Positions 26,091-35,040 of a DNA stretch of 46,583 bases are shown in pieces; positions within the stretch are counted from its first letter, which is position 1; every line of letters starts with the position of its first letter. The notes beneath the pieces were generated by a model that saw nothing but the letters and a program-made list of their open reading frames with translations, was not told the origin of the DNA and ran no database searches. The stretch comes from Clostridia bacterium (lineage in GTDB: Bacteria > Bacillota > Clostridia > DUPQ01): NCBI GenBank assembly GCA_030592085.1, contig JAUUZV010000002.1, positions 1 through 46,583 on the forward strand. The letters are read 5' to 3'. The position numbers and the translations under genes were made by a program.

Positions 26091-28325
26091 TTAGCTTAAA
26101 TTTTTATATTTTGCAAAGATTTCCAATGTTCTGACAGCTGAACGAATGTCAGAAAACACAGGTAATCCTCCTTTTTCCATAATTGAAACAAACTCTCCAT
26201 AATATTCACTTGCATTAACTGATACAATAATTGGCTTGTTATATTTATGAAATAATTTTACTACAATATTTGCTAAAGAATTTTCATTATGACAAGTATC
26301 TGGTGTAGATTTTATGTTTTCAACATGTGGAACAACGCCAACCAAAACACTATCCACATTATCATCTTTTAAGAAAGCTTCAATATATTGACCATACATC
26401 ACATCATCAGTCATAGGGGTTACATCCATGATGCTATTACTCACATCAACTAACCCATGGGTATTAATACTTTTTAGTGTTTTCATTGTCTTTTCGCTTG
26501 GTTTAGCTAGATTAAGACTACCTAACTCATCAGAAGCAATTGTAGCTTCAAACCCAGCATTTAATACACCTGCAACATTCATTCCATTTATTTCTTTATG
26601 GGCTAATAATGAAAAAGTTTTAATAGTATTCATGTACATACTAGCATCTTCTAGTAAAATCACATTTGCTTGTTGACATGCGGATTTAAAAACTTCATAA
26701 TCACCAGTCATAGAAGCTGTATGGCTTTGTGCAGCCTTTGCTCCCGCTTCTGTTTTCCCACCTTTGTATACAATAATAGGTTTTATAGAATTCTTAGCCA
26801 TTTCAAAGAATGCTCGTCCTTCTAACGTATCAAAACCTTCAACATAAAGAGCAATAACTTCAATAATATCTTGTAATTCAAATAAAGCTATTAAATCAGT
26901 AATTTTTACATCATATTTATTTCCAAAACTAACAACTGCCTTAAAAATTGGTGTGTTTTTAAGTTTATCAATCATAGTTATTGCCATTCCACCACTTTGT
27001 GACAGTAGAACAACATTACTTCGTTCATTAGATTCAATATGTAATCGATCCTCTTCAATAAATAGAGAATTAACACCAATGGCATCTTTTCCTTTTCCAT
27101 AGTAAGTTCCCATACAATTTGGACCAATAACTCTAATTCCTTCTTTCACCTTGCTTTTAAGGTCTCTTTTAAATTCTTGGTAATCTATATCTGATGGAAT
27201 TCCTGGTATTAATACAACAGATTTAGGTATATTTTTTTCCATGCTTTCAAAGAAAGACGAAATATATTTTGCAGGAGCTGTATAAATAGCTAAATCTACT
27301 TCTTTTTCAATGTGGTCCATACTTTGATATAGAGGATAATCTTTATCCCCTAATTTCACTGTGCCACCCTTTGGATTTACACAATATAAATCATCTCGTC
27401 CTAGTTCGTGCATTAAATGTGCAATTTCTTTTCCCATACTATATTTATTAGGATCTGAAGTAACACCTACAACTGCTACTCCATTCGGTTTAAAAAATGG
27501 TATTAAATTACTTGTATTAACTGTTAATTCATCATTTTGCTTTTGAGCTTTTTCAAAGGATACATATCCATCTACTGCCACAAATTTTCCAGACTTAGAA
27601 AACACAAAAGGATTAAAATCTGCTTGTGTTATATAGTAAGATGGATTATCTAGATTAACTTTTGAATAAGTATATGCAAGTGCACTAATGATTGAAGTAG
27701 TTTTTGCAATTAAATCTGTGTATTCAGGATGTCCTGTTTCAATATATTTATGTCTTATTTTAATACTGCTAGCTAACTGTGTTGCTTGTTCTAAGTTTAA
27801 ATGAGGTAAAACTAAATTCGCCTTATCATAGTACTTAGCAAAAAACTCTGCATCATCGCCACCTTTACTTAATGTAATAACTGGACCAAAAGCTCTATCA
27901 CACTTTATTCCTAAAAGCAGTTCATTTCCTAATCCACTGGAAAACTCCACAAACTCAACTATGAGAAATCCCTCAATATGAGGTAACTTTGTATCATAAT
28001 GAGATAAAATTTCAGTTCTCATTTTATCTATGACATATTGTACAAAAATAGGGTCATGTTTATTAACAATTTTCACGCCCCCTAGCTTTTGCTTATGAAT
28101 AATATCTTTAGATACTACTTTTATAACTACTTTATCTCCAAAGGGTTGTAAAACATCTTCAGTTACTTGATTTGATTCAGTAATAAGTACATTTTTAGGA
28201 ACAGAAAGCCCAACCCAATCAAGAAGTTCATATACTTCATGTTCATATAACATTGTTCGTTTTTCACTGTCAGCTTTTTCAAATATGTTGTTAATTTTAT
28301 TGATTGAACCAATAGATATTTCCAT
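26091..28325 (-). CDS. ADP-forming acetate/acyl-CoA ligase (NDP-forming acyl-CoA synthetase)
   Basis: A 744-residue enzyme that makes ATP from an acyl-CoA, ADP and phosphate (or the reverse), a fermentative energy step. The ATP-grasp domain comes first (about 10-240), then a CoA-binding Rossmann domain (about 270-400, VAVVGVTSDP) and the succinyl-CoA-ligase-like domain with the phosphohistidine H535 in QSHTASMTGDY. This beta-then-alpha order differs from the more usual alpha-beta fusion. The ribosome site AAGGGG is followed by the ATG. With the dehydratase-type proteins upstream in the window it suggests acyl-CoA or amino-acid fermentation. A palindrome overlaps its promoter. Confidence 0.88.
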   Translation of the reverse strand: MEISIGSINKINNIFEKADSEKRTMLYEHEVYELLDWVGLSVPKNVLITESNQVTEDVLQPFGDKVVIKVVSKDIIHKQKLGGVKIVNKHDPIFVQYVIDKMRTEILSHYDTKLPHIEGFLIVEFVEFSSGLGNELLLGIKCDRAFGPVITLSKGGDDAEFFAKYYDKANLVLPHLNLEQATQLASSIKIRHKYIETGHPEYTDLIAKTTSIISALAYTYSKVNLDNPSYYITQADFNPFVFSKSGKFVAVDGYVSFEKAQKQNDELTVNTSNLIPFFKPNGVAVVGVTSDPNKYSMGKEIAHLMHELGRDDLYCVNPKGGTVKLGDKDYPLYQSMDHIEKEVDLAIYTAPAKYISSFFESMEKNIPKSVVLIPGIPSDIDYQEFKRDLKSKVKEGIRVIGPNCMGTYYGKGKDAIGVNSLFIEEDRLHIESNERSNVVLLSQSGGMAITMIDKLKNTPIFKAVVSFGNKYDVKITDLIALFELQDIIEVIALYVEGFDTLEGRAFFEMAKNSIKPIIVYKGGKTEAGAKAAQSHTASMTGDYEVFKSACQQANVILLEDASMYMNTIKTFSLLAHKEINGMNVAGVLNAGFEATIASDELGSLNLAKPSEKTMKTLKSINTHGLVDVSNSIMDVTPMTDDVMYGQYIEAFLKDDNVDSVLVGVVPHVENIKSTPDTCHNENSLANIVVKLFHKYNKPIIVSVNASEYYGEFVSIMEKGGLPVFSDIRSAVRTLEIFAKYKNLS

Positions 28326-28347
28326 AAAATTTAGCCCCTTACCTTTT

Positions 28348-28364
28348 GATATAATTATTATATC
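28348..28364. promoter_or_regulatory. Perfect palindrome over the -10 of the acyl-CoA synthetase gene
   Basis: GATATAAT-T-ATTATATC (8-1-8). The reverse-strand -10 TATAAT is at 28357-28362 and preceded by TGA, forming an extended -10. Such AT palindromes can arise by chance around -10 boxes, so an operator role is only possible. Confidence 0.4.
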
Positions 28365-28399
28365 ATAGACTAATATGTTATGAAATTTTAATACAAGGT

Positions 28400-29986
28400 T
28401 TAATATTTATAAATTGGTGTAACCCCAAGTTTTTCATTCATTTCATTTATTTTTTCTTGTCCATTTAATCTTTTCATTATAGAAATATATTCTGTTATTA
28501 CTTCATCTATATTCCTATTGTTGTTAAGCATACTCGTCATTGAATTGTCAAACGTATTTAGTTCATTTGGTTCACCAACCAGTATATCTAGCAAAAACCT
28601 TAGGTCAGTAAACTTTGGAAGTAGTAGATAAGCTTCTTTAGAATCAACTCTATCATCAACAAAACTATAAACATCTTTTTTATACTCTGAATATTTCATG
28701 CTTTCATCATATGGCATATTAATGTATTCATATTGTACATTACCTGAAGCATACGTCTCAAATTCTCCCACTACAGGTTGTAAAAATTCTCTTTTCATTT
28801 GAAATTCAAGCATATTCAATGTAACCACATGATTCTCAATTTCATAATACCCACCAGGTATCCCATATTTACCCATAAAATGCCCTTCCTCATTTCCATA
28901 AAATATATCTAGAAATTGATTAACAACGTACTTTGGATTTTCACTGTTATTAGTCAACACATAAAATCCAGTCAGTTTATTGATATATACTGGCATAGTG
29001 TTGATACTTCTACTTCCTTTTAAAGAATATATAAATTCATATTTGCTACTTGAAAACATTTCAATATCATTATTGTATTTACTACCAACTGTTATCTCTT
29101 TATCATTTGCTTTTTTTACATATATATATTTATTTTGAACCATATTCATTATGTAGTGCAATGTATTTCTCATCTCTGGCTTCAACATACTATCTTCATA
29201 GGTATTTGTCTCAGGATCAAAAGAAACACTGCTTGATACACCATTTATTTCTCCATTGGTAATATAACATCCATTAGCATTAAATATATCAATTAATCCT
29301 CTAGTAGGATTATAAAAACTTAAACTTGTAAAATATTCAGTATTACTTCTATTACTGAACTGCATAGCTAATTCTAATAATTCATCTAGTGTTTCTGGCA
29401 ATGGTAGCTGACTATCTTCTAACCATTCCTTATTAATATATCTTGCACCAAATGTAGGTTCAAACCCATATGGAATAGCCCATATATTTCCTGCTTCATC
29501 TTTATACATGTTTTGCATCATCAGTGGTAGATTATTCCATGTTTCATTATCTTCTACATAATCATTTAATGGTAAAATATTATTATTTTCAACAAATACA
29601 TCTATATAATTCTTAGCTATATTGGGAATAAACACAAATCCATTAGCACTGCTATTCTCAACATAATATGCTTGCATGTAACCATCAAATTTCTGCCAGA
29701 AGTTACCTGCGTCTTTTAAATTAATTTTAACATTATATTTTTCATAAATCTCAGCTTCCCATGACTGTATTTTATCCACATTCTCAATTTCCATTTCTCC
29801 GTATCGATTTACTCCATATCGATATGACACAATCTCAAATGGAACTGCTTCTCCTAGTTCTTTTCCCTCAATAAAAGTATTTTCACTAATAATAGGCTTT
29901 AGATTTTCTTCATTTATATTTGTATTGCATCCTGTTAACAATATTAATATTAATAATATACTGATGCTTCTTATACAACTTCTCAT
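28400..29986 (-). CDS. Extracellular solute-binding lipoprotein (ABC sugar-type)
   Basis: A 528-residue secreted lipoprotein with signal peptide and lipobox LTGC (C20). The mature part matches the LplA-like/family 1 solute-binding proteins: an early IYEKYNVKIN strand, NFVF-like and LPLNDYVEDN segments, and the block WAIPYGFEPTFGARYINKEWL. Such proteins capture oligosaccharides for an ABC importer, but no permease or ATPase gene is adjacent, so it is an orphan. The ribosome site AAGGGAG precedes the ATG. It lies downstream of the terminator that closes the large operon, so it is probably transcribed on its own. Confidence 0.85.
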   Translation of the reverse strand: MRSCIRSISILLILILLTGCNTNINEENLKPIISENTFIEGKELGEAVPFEIVSYRYGVNRYGEMEIENVDKIQSWEAEIYEKYNVKINLKDAGNFWQKFDGYMQAYYVENSSANGFVFIPNIAKNYIDVFVENNNILPLNDYVEDNETWNNLPLMMQNMYKDEAGNIWAIPYGFEPTFGARYINKEWLEDSQLPLPETLDELLELAMQFSNRSNTEYFTSLSFYNPTRGLIDIFNANGCYITNGEINGVSSSVSFDPETNTYEDSMLKPEMRNTLHYIMNMVQNKYIYVKKANDKEITVGSKYNNDIEMFSSSKYEFIYSLKGSRSINTMPVYINKLTGFYVLTNNSENPKYVVNQFLDIFYGNEEGHFMGKYGIPGGYYEIENHVVTLNMLEFQMKREFLQPVVGEFETYASGNVQYEYINMPYDESMKYSEYKKDVYSFVDDRVDSKEAYLLLPKFTDLRFLLDILVGEPNELNTFDNSMTSMLNNNRNIDEVITEYISIMKRLNGQEKINEMNEKLGVTPIYKY

Positions 29987-30061
29987 TATTTACTCCCTTC
30001 TTTTGCTAATTTTAATATTTTTTACATGGAAAACTCATTTAAACTTCTACATTAATTTTCA

Positions 30062-30097
30062 CAAAAAATATCCCTATAACTGATGTAATAAGGATAT
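30062..30097 (-). terminator. Intrinsic terminator closing the large amino-sugar-type operon
   Basis: Reverse-strand stem of nine pairs (30089-30097 with 30068-30076, one G-U pair) with a 12-base loop, followed directly by a run of five U residues (30063-30067). It is about 110 bases after the last gene's stop. Confidence 0.65.
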
Positions 30098-30116
30098 CAT
30101 TGTTATTATTTTTATG

Positions 30117-30146
30117 TGTTAATAAATCGCGAACGTTTTATTAACA
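30117..30146. promoter_or_regulatory. Perfect 10-bp inverted repeat with 10-base spacer
   Basis: TGTTAATAAA (30117-30126) and TTTATTAACA (30137-30146) are exact reverse complements; the spacer is TCGCGAACGT. The arm centres are 20 bp apart, two helical turns, fitting a dimeric regulator. It is AT-rich and has no T run, so it is unlikely to be a terminator. Confidence 0.45.
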
Positions 30147-30170
30147 TTCTGTGAACATTACTGACAGCCT

Positions 30171-30187
30171 CCCACCTACTAGATGGG
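30171..30187. other. GC-rich small hairpin resembling IS200/IS605 end structures
   Basis: CCCACCT (30171-30177), loop ACT, AGATGGG (30181-30187): seven pairs including one G-U on the reverse-strand RNA. The context GCCTCCCACCT...GGGTGACTTC resembles right ends and guide-RNA ends of IS200/IS605 elements. No transposase is nearby. It lies 20 bases beyond the end of the aminotransferase gene and lacks a U run. Confidence 0.35.
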
Positions 30188-30206
30188 TGACTTCTTGTAG
30201 ATTATT

Positions 30207-31406
30207 TTAAAAACACTTTGAAATGCGTTCTAATGTTTCGTCAATATCTTTTTCTTTATGTGAGTAGTTCACATAAGAAACATTATATAAAGACACCCCA
30301 TTAGCATATGCTTGTCTAAAAAATTCTTGTAAAAGAGATTGATCTTTAGTAACAAAAATAGCACATGGGGGAAAGCCTTTTACACGAATATCATAGTTTT
30401 TCTCTTCAAACAAACGGTTTAAAGCACCAAACAATTTTTCTCCCATTTCCCACAAATGATTTATTACAGGTTCCTTTTTATATGTTTTAATTACCTGCTT
30501 ACATGCAGCTAGAGATAGAGCTTCTCCGCCATAAGTTGATGAAATTGTAGCTCCCTTTGTAACAAATTTCATAATATCTTTTTTGCCACAAAAACAAGAT
30601 AACGGCATACCATTTGCAATTCCTTTTGCATAAACAGCTAAATCAGGAATAACATTAAAGTATTCAGACACTCCTCCTAAAGCTATTCTGAAACCTGTAA
30701 CAATTTCATCAAAAACTAATACACTTTTGTTATTTTTTGTTATCTCTCTTAAAAATGGATAGAAGGTTTGTCCTCTTTCCATTTCCTCATAATCAGCTGC
30801 AACTACAACAGCCGCTATATCACCTTTATATGTTTCATATAATTGTTTCACAGTTTTCTCATCATTCCATTTAACTGTATGATGTAATTGACTAAGTTCT
30901 TTTGTAATTCCAAGAGGAACTCCTGTTGATATATCTCTTGGATTTAGTTTTGCTCCTTCACCTAAGGTGTTAATCCATCCATTATAACCAATCTGTATTA
31001 TATGTTTTTTACTAGTATATGCCCTTGCTAGTTTAATACATGCAGCTAGCGCTTCTCCTCCTGTTTTTAAAAAGCGAACTTTCTCTGCACAGGGTATAAT
31101 TTTAGTAAGCATTTTTGCAACTTCTGCTTCTAAAGGGGTTGGTTGTCCAAACACAATTCCTTTATTTAACTGTCTTTTAATAGCACTAGTTACTTCTTTG
31201 TAATTATAACCTAGTGTCACTGGGCCAAGTCCATTTCTAAAATCAATATACTCTTTATTATTAGCATCAATTACTCTACAACCTTCACCTTTAACAATAA
31301 CCGACGGTTCTTCTGGTTGTAATGTGGCTCGTTTTGAACCTGTAGATGAACCACCTGCCACATATTTTTCTAACTGATTAAACCAATAATTATTATCTTT
31401 TTTCAT
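30207..31406 (-). CDS. Class-III PLP aminotransferase, glutamate-1-semialdehyde aminomutase-like
   Basis: A 399-residue fold-type I PLP enzyme with the FDEIVTGFR block (D233 binds the pyridine nitrogen) and Schiff-base K261 in VYAKGIANGMP. The sequence resembles GSA aminomutase-like proteins of sugar gene clusters rather than HemL: there are no heme genes nearby. The start directly follows the oxidoreductase gene (1-base spacing), with ribosome site AGAGGGA. It is the last gene of the long reverse operon. It would move an amino group on or off an oxo-sugar or similar carbonyl compound, possibly the product of the Gfo/Idh enzyme encoded before it (inference). Confidence 0.85.
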   Translation of the reverse strand: MKKDNNYWFNQLEKYVAGGSSTGSKRATLQPEEPSVIVKGEGCRVIDANNKEYIDFRNGLGPVTLGYNYKEVTSAIKRQLNKGIVFGQPTPLEAEVAKMLTKIIPCAEKVRFLKTGGEALAACIKLARAYTSKKHIIQIGYNGWINTLGEGAKLNPRDISTGVPLGITKELSQLHHTVKWNDEKTVKQLYETYKGDIAAVVVAADYEEMERGQTFYPFLREITKNNKSVLVFDEIVTGFRIALGGVSEYFNVIPDLAVYAKGIANGMPLSCFCGKKDIMKFVTKGATISSTYGGEALSLAACKQVIKTYKKEPVINHLWEMGEKLFGALNRLFEEKNYDIRVKGFPPCAIFVTKDQSLLQEFFRQAYANGVSLYNVSYVNYSHKEKDIDETLERISKCF

Positions 31407-32366
31407 TTATAATCCCTCTATCTCTTCTAAAAATACTTCTCTATTGCCTTCATTTTTACTTTTAATTCCTGCAATTATAATTTTCATCAACTCAATTGTT
31501 TCACTAAACTCAAAAGGCATTATACCTGTTCGCAAATAACTTATAAACGCTTCTAGTTGATTTCTAAAAGAGAAATATGATCCCCCAGATTCAGCAAAAG
31601 TAAACCCCTTGTCTCCTCCTAGTAATACTTTTCCAAAACATCCTCTCATATCATAAATAGCTGCAATAACTACATCAATATCTTTTTCATGTTTAAGATG
31701 AACAATATCACGTTTATCGTTTCCTGAATTTCTTACTGAGATAAAACCTGGTTTTACAATTGTATATATTCCTTCTAAAGCATGTATTCCATAACGTTCC
31801 CAAGTTTTTGCAGTTGTAATTGTAGCGTATTTTAAATTACCATATTGGGTTGTATTTTCTCTTAGATCTTTTAATCCTGGATTATATCTCATGGAACTAG
31901 AGGATATAAACTTTTTACCTTCCTTGTGCCATTTTATAAATTGCTGTAAGTCTTTTTCATTATCACACATTGGTTTATCAATAAATATAGGTATGTTTGC
32001 TTCCATAAATGGTCTCACCCTATTAACATGTTCCCATCCTTTATCTGTAGGAATTACAACTGCATCTACCTTTCCTATAACATCTTCAGGATTTTTTACC
32101 ACATTAGGAATAAGAGATGCTTTTGCTACATGTTTTGCCTGGTCATAATCATCACACCAAATATGTGTTACGTTCACATTAGGAATAGTTAGTGTTTCTT
32201 TTGGTTGTTCACCTAAATACTGAGGTATAACTGGATAACCACATTCTTTCATTTCCTTTTCGTCATAACCATTACAAATGGCACTCCAAGAATATGGATG
32301 TCCATTTTCAGCAACCATTCCTATCATGGCTAGATTTATTTGCTTTTTTTGAATAATCGGTTTCAT
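31407..32366 (-). CDS. Gfo/Idh/MocA-family oxidoreductase (first of two)
   Basis: A 319-residue NAD(P)-dependent sugar dehydrogenase-like protein. The family block is seen as VDAVVIPTDKGWEHVNRVRPFMEANIP followed by the IDKPM motif with the conserved Lys-Pro. The nucleotide-binding start INLAMIGMVAENG lacks the usual GxGxxG, so cofactor binding is unusual or lost. The C-terminal domain is shortish compared with typical 340-380 residue members. It follows a 103-base gap with an inverted repeat after the SDR gene, which may hold an internal promoter. Paired with the aminotransferase, it could oxidise a hydroxyl to the ketone to be aminated. Confidence 0.8.
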   Translation of the reverse strand: MKPIIQKKQINLAMIGMVAENGHPYSWSAICNGYDEKEMKECGYPVIPQYLGEQPKETLTIPNVNVTHIWCDDYDQAKHVAKASLIPNVVKNPEDVIGKVDAVVIPTDKGWEHVNRVRPFMEANIPIFIDKPMCDNEKDLQQFIKWHKEGKKFISSSSMRYNPGLKDLRENTTQYGNLKYATITTAKTWERYGIHALEGIYTIVKPGFISVRNSGNDKRDIVHLKHEKDIDVVIAAIYDMRGCFGKVLLGGDKGFTFAESGGSYFSFRNQLEAFISYLRTGIMPFEFSETIELMKIIIAGIKSKNEGNREVFLEEIEGL

Positions 32367-32444
32367 CTTTTGCTCCTTCTTATGATAATAGTAAATATAA
32401 CCAAACTGTATTTAAGTAATTATTTTCTTTTATATCCAGTTTTT

Positions 32445-32464
32445 TTGTTGATTGCATTCAACAA
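32445..32464. promoter_or_regulatory. Inverted repeat in the only sizeable gap of the operon
   Basis: TTGTTGA and TCAACAA (7-bp arms, 6-base spacer) lie in the 103-base gap 32367-32469. On the reverse strand the stem is followed by A residues, not U, so it is not an intrinsic terminator. It may be an operator or a processing site. A ribosome site (AAGGAG) lies before the next ATG. Confidence 0.4.
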
Positions 32465-32469
32465 TCTTC

Positions 32470-33258
32470 TTATTTAGCTGTTAATCCACCATCAACTGGT
32501 ATATTTGTTCCCGTGATATAACTTGATGCATCACTTGCTAGAAAAACTAAAATACCTTTCATATCATCATCATTTGCTAATCGCTTTAAAAATGTTTTTT
32601 TACAGTAATTTTCTTTAAATTCTTTTGGTTGCTGACTAGTTTCATATCCACCTGGGTGAATACAATTTACTCTAACACCTTTTGGACCATAGAATCCTGC
32701 AAAAAACTTAGTTAAATTTGCAATTCCTCCTTTGTTATAGTAATAAGCAGCTCCTCCTGTTTTTAATAACCCTGTTCCTTCATATAACCAATCATCATAG
32801 CCCACTAAACCATAAATTGATCCAATATTAATAATTGAACCAGTTCCTTGAAGTGCCATTTGATCAGCAAATTCACGATGCATTAATATCAATCCTGTTC
32901 CATTCACTTTAAAATCATTGTCTAATTTTTCAGCAGTTAATTCAGCAATATGTCCGCTTCTAGCTACAGAATTATTAATTAGTATATCAATTTTTCCACT
33001 TCGTTTCACTATTTCATTTTTTAATTTAATAATAGATTCATGATTACTTTGATCATATTCCAATGGAATAACAGTTAAGTTTTCTTCTTTTTTTAACTTA
33101 TCTGTAAACTCTGTTAATTTTTCTAAATTTCTAGATGCTGTATATGTTATAGCTCCTGCTTGTGCTAAAGCAATAACCATCTGTCTTCCATATAACCCTG
33201 ACCCACCTGTAACTAATGCCACTTTCCCAGCCAACGAAAATCTATCTAATATATTCAT
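32470..33258 (-). CDS. Short-chain dehydrogenase/reductase (SDR)
   Basis: A 262-residue classical SDR. The cofactor motif TGGSGLYG is at residues 17-24, NN is seen in LINNSVA, the catalytic Ser in NIGSIYG, and YYNKGGI holds the active-site Tyr and Lys. The C-terminal PVDGG block is present. The start of the cofactor loop (TGGSGLYGRQ) is typical of gluconate 5-dehydrogenase-like SDRs. Its gene follows the aldo/keto reductase by 12 bases, with ribosome site GAGGGAT. It likely reduces or oxidises a sugar hydroxyl/keto group; the substrate is unknown. Confidence 0.9.
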   Translation of the reverse strand: MNILDRFSLAGKVALVTGGSGLYGRQMVIALAQAGAITYTASRNLEKLTEFTDKLKKEENLTVIPLEYDQSNHESIIKLKNEIVKRSGKIDILINNSVARSGHIAELTAEKLDNDFKVNGTGLILMHREFADQMALQGTGSIINIGSIYGLVGYDDWLYEGTGLLKTGGAAYYYNKGGIANLTKFFAGFYGPKGVRVNCIHPGGYETSQQPKEFKENYCKKTFLKRLANDDDMKGILVFLASDASSYITGTNIPVDGGLTAK

Positions 33259-33270
33259 TTTAATCCCTCA

Positions 33271-34179
33271 CTATCCTTGTTTATCCCAAAGCATTGGGAA
33301 AAATATCCATTCAGGTACTCCACTTAATAATTCTTCAATCTCTTTCATTTTATCATTTGAAAAAGGAGTTTTGTTAAGTAATGTTATATTTTCTTTTACT
33401 TGTGTTATATTGTCACATCCAATTACCAATGAATTTACATAATTAAGACTATTAACATACCTTAAAGCTAATTCAGCAACGCTCATATTCTCTTTGTCTG
33501 CAAAGGAATTAACCTTATCTAAGTAAGGTTTTATTTCTTTTAAATTACCAGTTAATTTATTTGGTTCTTTAAAGAAAATCCCTTGTAAATAAACACTTCT
33601 AACATATATGGTTTTATTTAGTAATTTCTTTTTTTTATCAGCTTGTGATGTAATACGTTGATCTAACATATTTACAGGTAGTTGATATGATGAATATAAC
33701 TCATTTGACAACATGTCTTTTATTTCATCATATGTATATCCACTTGCACCTGCTTTTTTAATCAGTTTCTCATCTAGTAATTTTTTAAATGCTTTATCAA
33801 TTTCACGACCATATATTTTATATTCTTTAGCATCATGCATTAATAAGGTATCAACATTTTTAACTCCTAAATTTAATAGTGATTTCTCTAACGATTGATA
33901 AATATTCTTTTCAACATCATTTTTTGTAATGTTTCCTAATTTAAATTTTGTCACTATTTGAGTAATATCTTTTGCTTGGCTGTTTTGAAAAAAGTATTGA
34001 CCAATAACTCTTTCGCTATCTCCGTATCCTGCGGCTGTATCTAACGTAGTAATTTTATTAGCAAGGGCCATATCTAAAATATCAAATGCTTTTTCTAGCG
34101 AAGGTTTTCCATCTTTATTGTTAATACCATAATTTAATCCTAACTGTACAGTACCTAATGTCATTTTGTAAGGTTTCAT
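33271..34179 (-). CDS. Aldo/keto reductase
   Basis: A 302-residue TIM-barrel oxidoreductase. The tetrad is visible: D47 in TTLDTAAGYG, Y52, the Lys in TKFKLG and the His in LLMHD. The branch resembles AKRs found in nucleotide-sugar and sugar-acid clusters. The ATG overlaps the stop of the aldolase gene (ATGA), and GAGGT precedes it. It uses NADPH to reduce a carbonyl, possibly the aldehyde or ketone made by the neighbouring aldolase. I infer this only from its position. Confidence 0.87.
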   Translation of the reverse strand: MKPYKMTLGTVQLGLNYGINNKDGKPSLEKAFDILDMALANKITTLDTAAGYGDSERVIGQYFFQNSQAKDITQIVTKFKLGNITKNDVEKNIYQSLEKSLLNLGVKNVDTLLMHDAKEYKIYGREIDKAFKKLLDEKLIKKAGASGYTYDEIKDMLSNELYSSYQLPVNMLDQRITSQADKKKKLLNKTIYVRSVYLQGIFFKEPNKLTGNLKEIKPYLDKVNSFADKENMSVAELALRYVNSLNYVNSLVIGCDNITQVKENITLLNKTPFSNDKMKEIEELLSGVPEWIFFPMLWDKQG

Positions 34180-35039
34180 AATGTTACCTCATTTATTCTA
34201 TTCATGAATTCTTTGATTTCTTCTTTTGCTTCATTCGATATATTTATTGAATAATCTTCATGATATCGCCCAGGCATTCCTAATAATTCCATGGCATATG
34301 AAAAGCTGACCAAGACACCATGTTTAATAAATATATTTCTTAAATCAAGAATATTTTGTAAGTGAAATGATATGTTTTCGCCTTGATACATTTTTTGTGT
34401 ATTTAAGGGAGTACAGCAAAACATACCATCTAAGTTTTTCTTAATACCTCCTTGTAATGCTATATCAAATGTATCTAAGCCACTATATAGTAAATCAAAA
34501 TCTGCTTGTTTGTATGGATTTCTCATTATTGAAGATATTAAATTCATATTACCTGATTTAATTCCTTTTATATTGTCATGTTTCATTAAAGTAAGGACTG
34601 TGTCTACTGTCATTGGAGATTGTGTTACTCCTGGTAAGTCATATAAATATAAAGGTTTAATTGATTGATTTGCAATTGCTTTATAAAATGAAATAATCTG
34701 TGTTTGATTAACCATATAATAAAATGGTGTGGTTGCCACAATACCATCAAAATTTAAATGATCTATTGCGTTTACTCTATCCATAACCCTACCAATAGAA
34801 TTATCCATTACTCCAATCATTAAAGGAACTCTTTTTTTATTTGCTTTTATACTCGCTTTAGCGATTGAAACATAATCCTTTTCTCTTACTCCTATCATAT
34901 TACCCATTGAGCCCATGCAAAGTAGACCAGACGCTCCAGCTTGAATTTGCTGATTTATCTGTGTTACAAAACTTTTCTCTATTAACTGTCCATTACTATC
35001 AAGTGGGGTTCCTAAAGCTGTGTAAAATCCATTATTCAT
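34176..35039 (-). CDS. DapA/N-acetylneuraminate-lyase family aldolase
   Basis: A protein of 287 residues in the class I pyruvate-aldolase family (dihydrodipicolinate synthase, NAL, KDG aldolase and others). Schiff-base K161 in IKGIKSG, Y133 in YLYDLPG, and the carboxylate-binding loop reads GSMGN where DapA has GTTGE, so it is not a lysine-pathway enzyme. I use the ATG at 35039 with GAGGT eight bases upstream; an in-frame TTG seven codons earlier has no ribosome site. One base separates it from the acetyltransferase stop. It probably splits or makes a 2-keto-3-deoxy sugar acid. The operon context points to an amino-sugar acid. Confidence 0.87.
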   Translation of the reverse strand: MNNGFYTALGTPLDSNGQLIEKSFVTQINQQIQAGASGLLCMGSMGNMIGVREKDYVSIAKASIKANKKRVPLMIGVMDNSIGRVMDRVNAIDHLNFDGIVATTPFYYMVNQTQIISFYKAIANQSIKPLYLYDLPGVTQSPMTVDTVLTLMKHDNIKGIKSGNMNLISSIMRNPYKQADFDLLYSGLDTFDIALQGGIKKNLDGMFCCTPLNTQKMYQGENISFHLQNILDLRNIFIKHGVLVSFSYAMELLGMPGRYHEDYSINISNEAKEEIKEFMNRINEVTL

Positions 35040-35040
35040 A

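Noticed and set aside
32445..32464. Inverted repeat as terminator of the SDR gene
   Set aside because: The stem is followed by A residues on the reverse strand, not U, and the downstream genes continue the same functional set.
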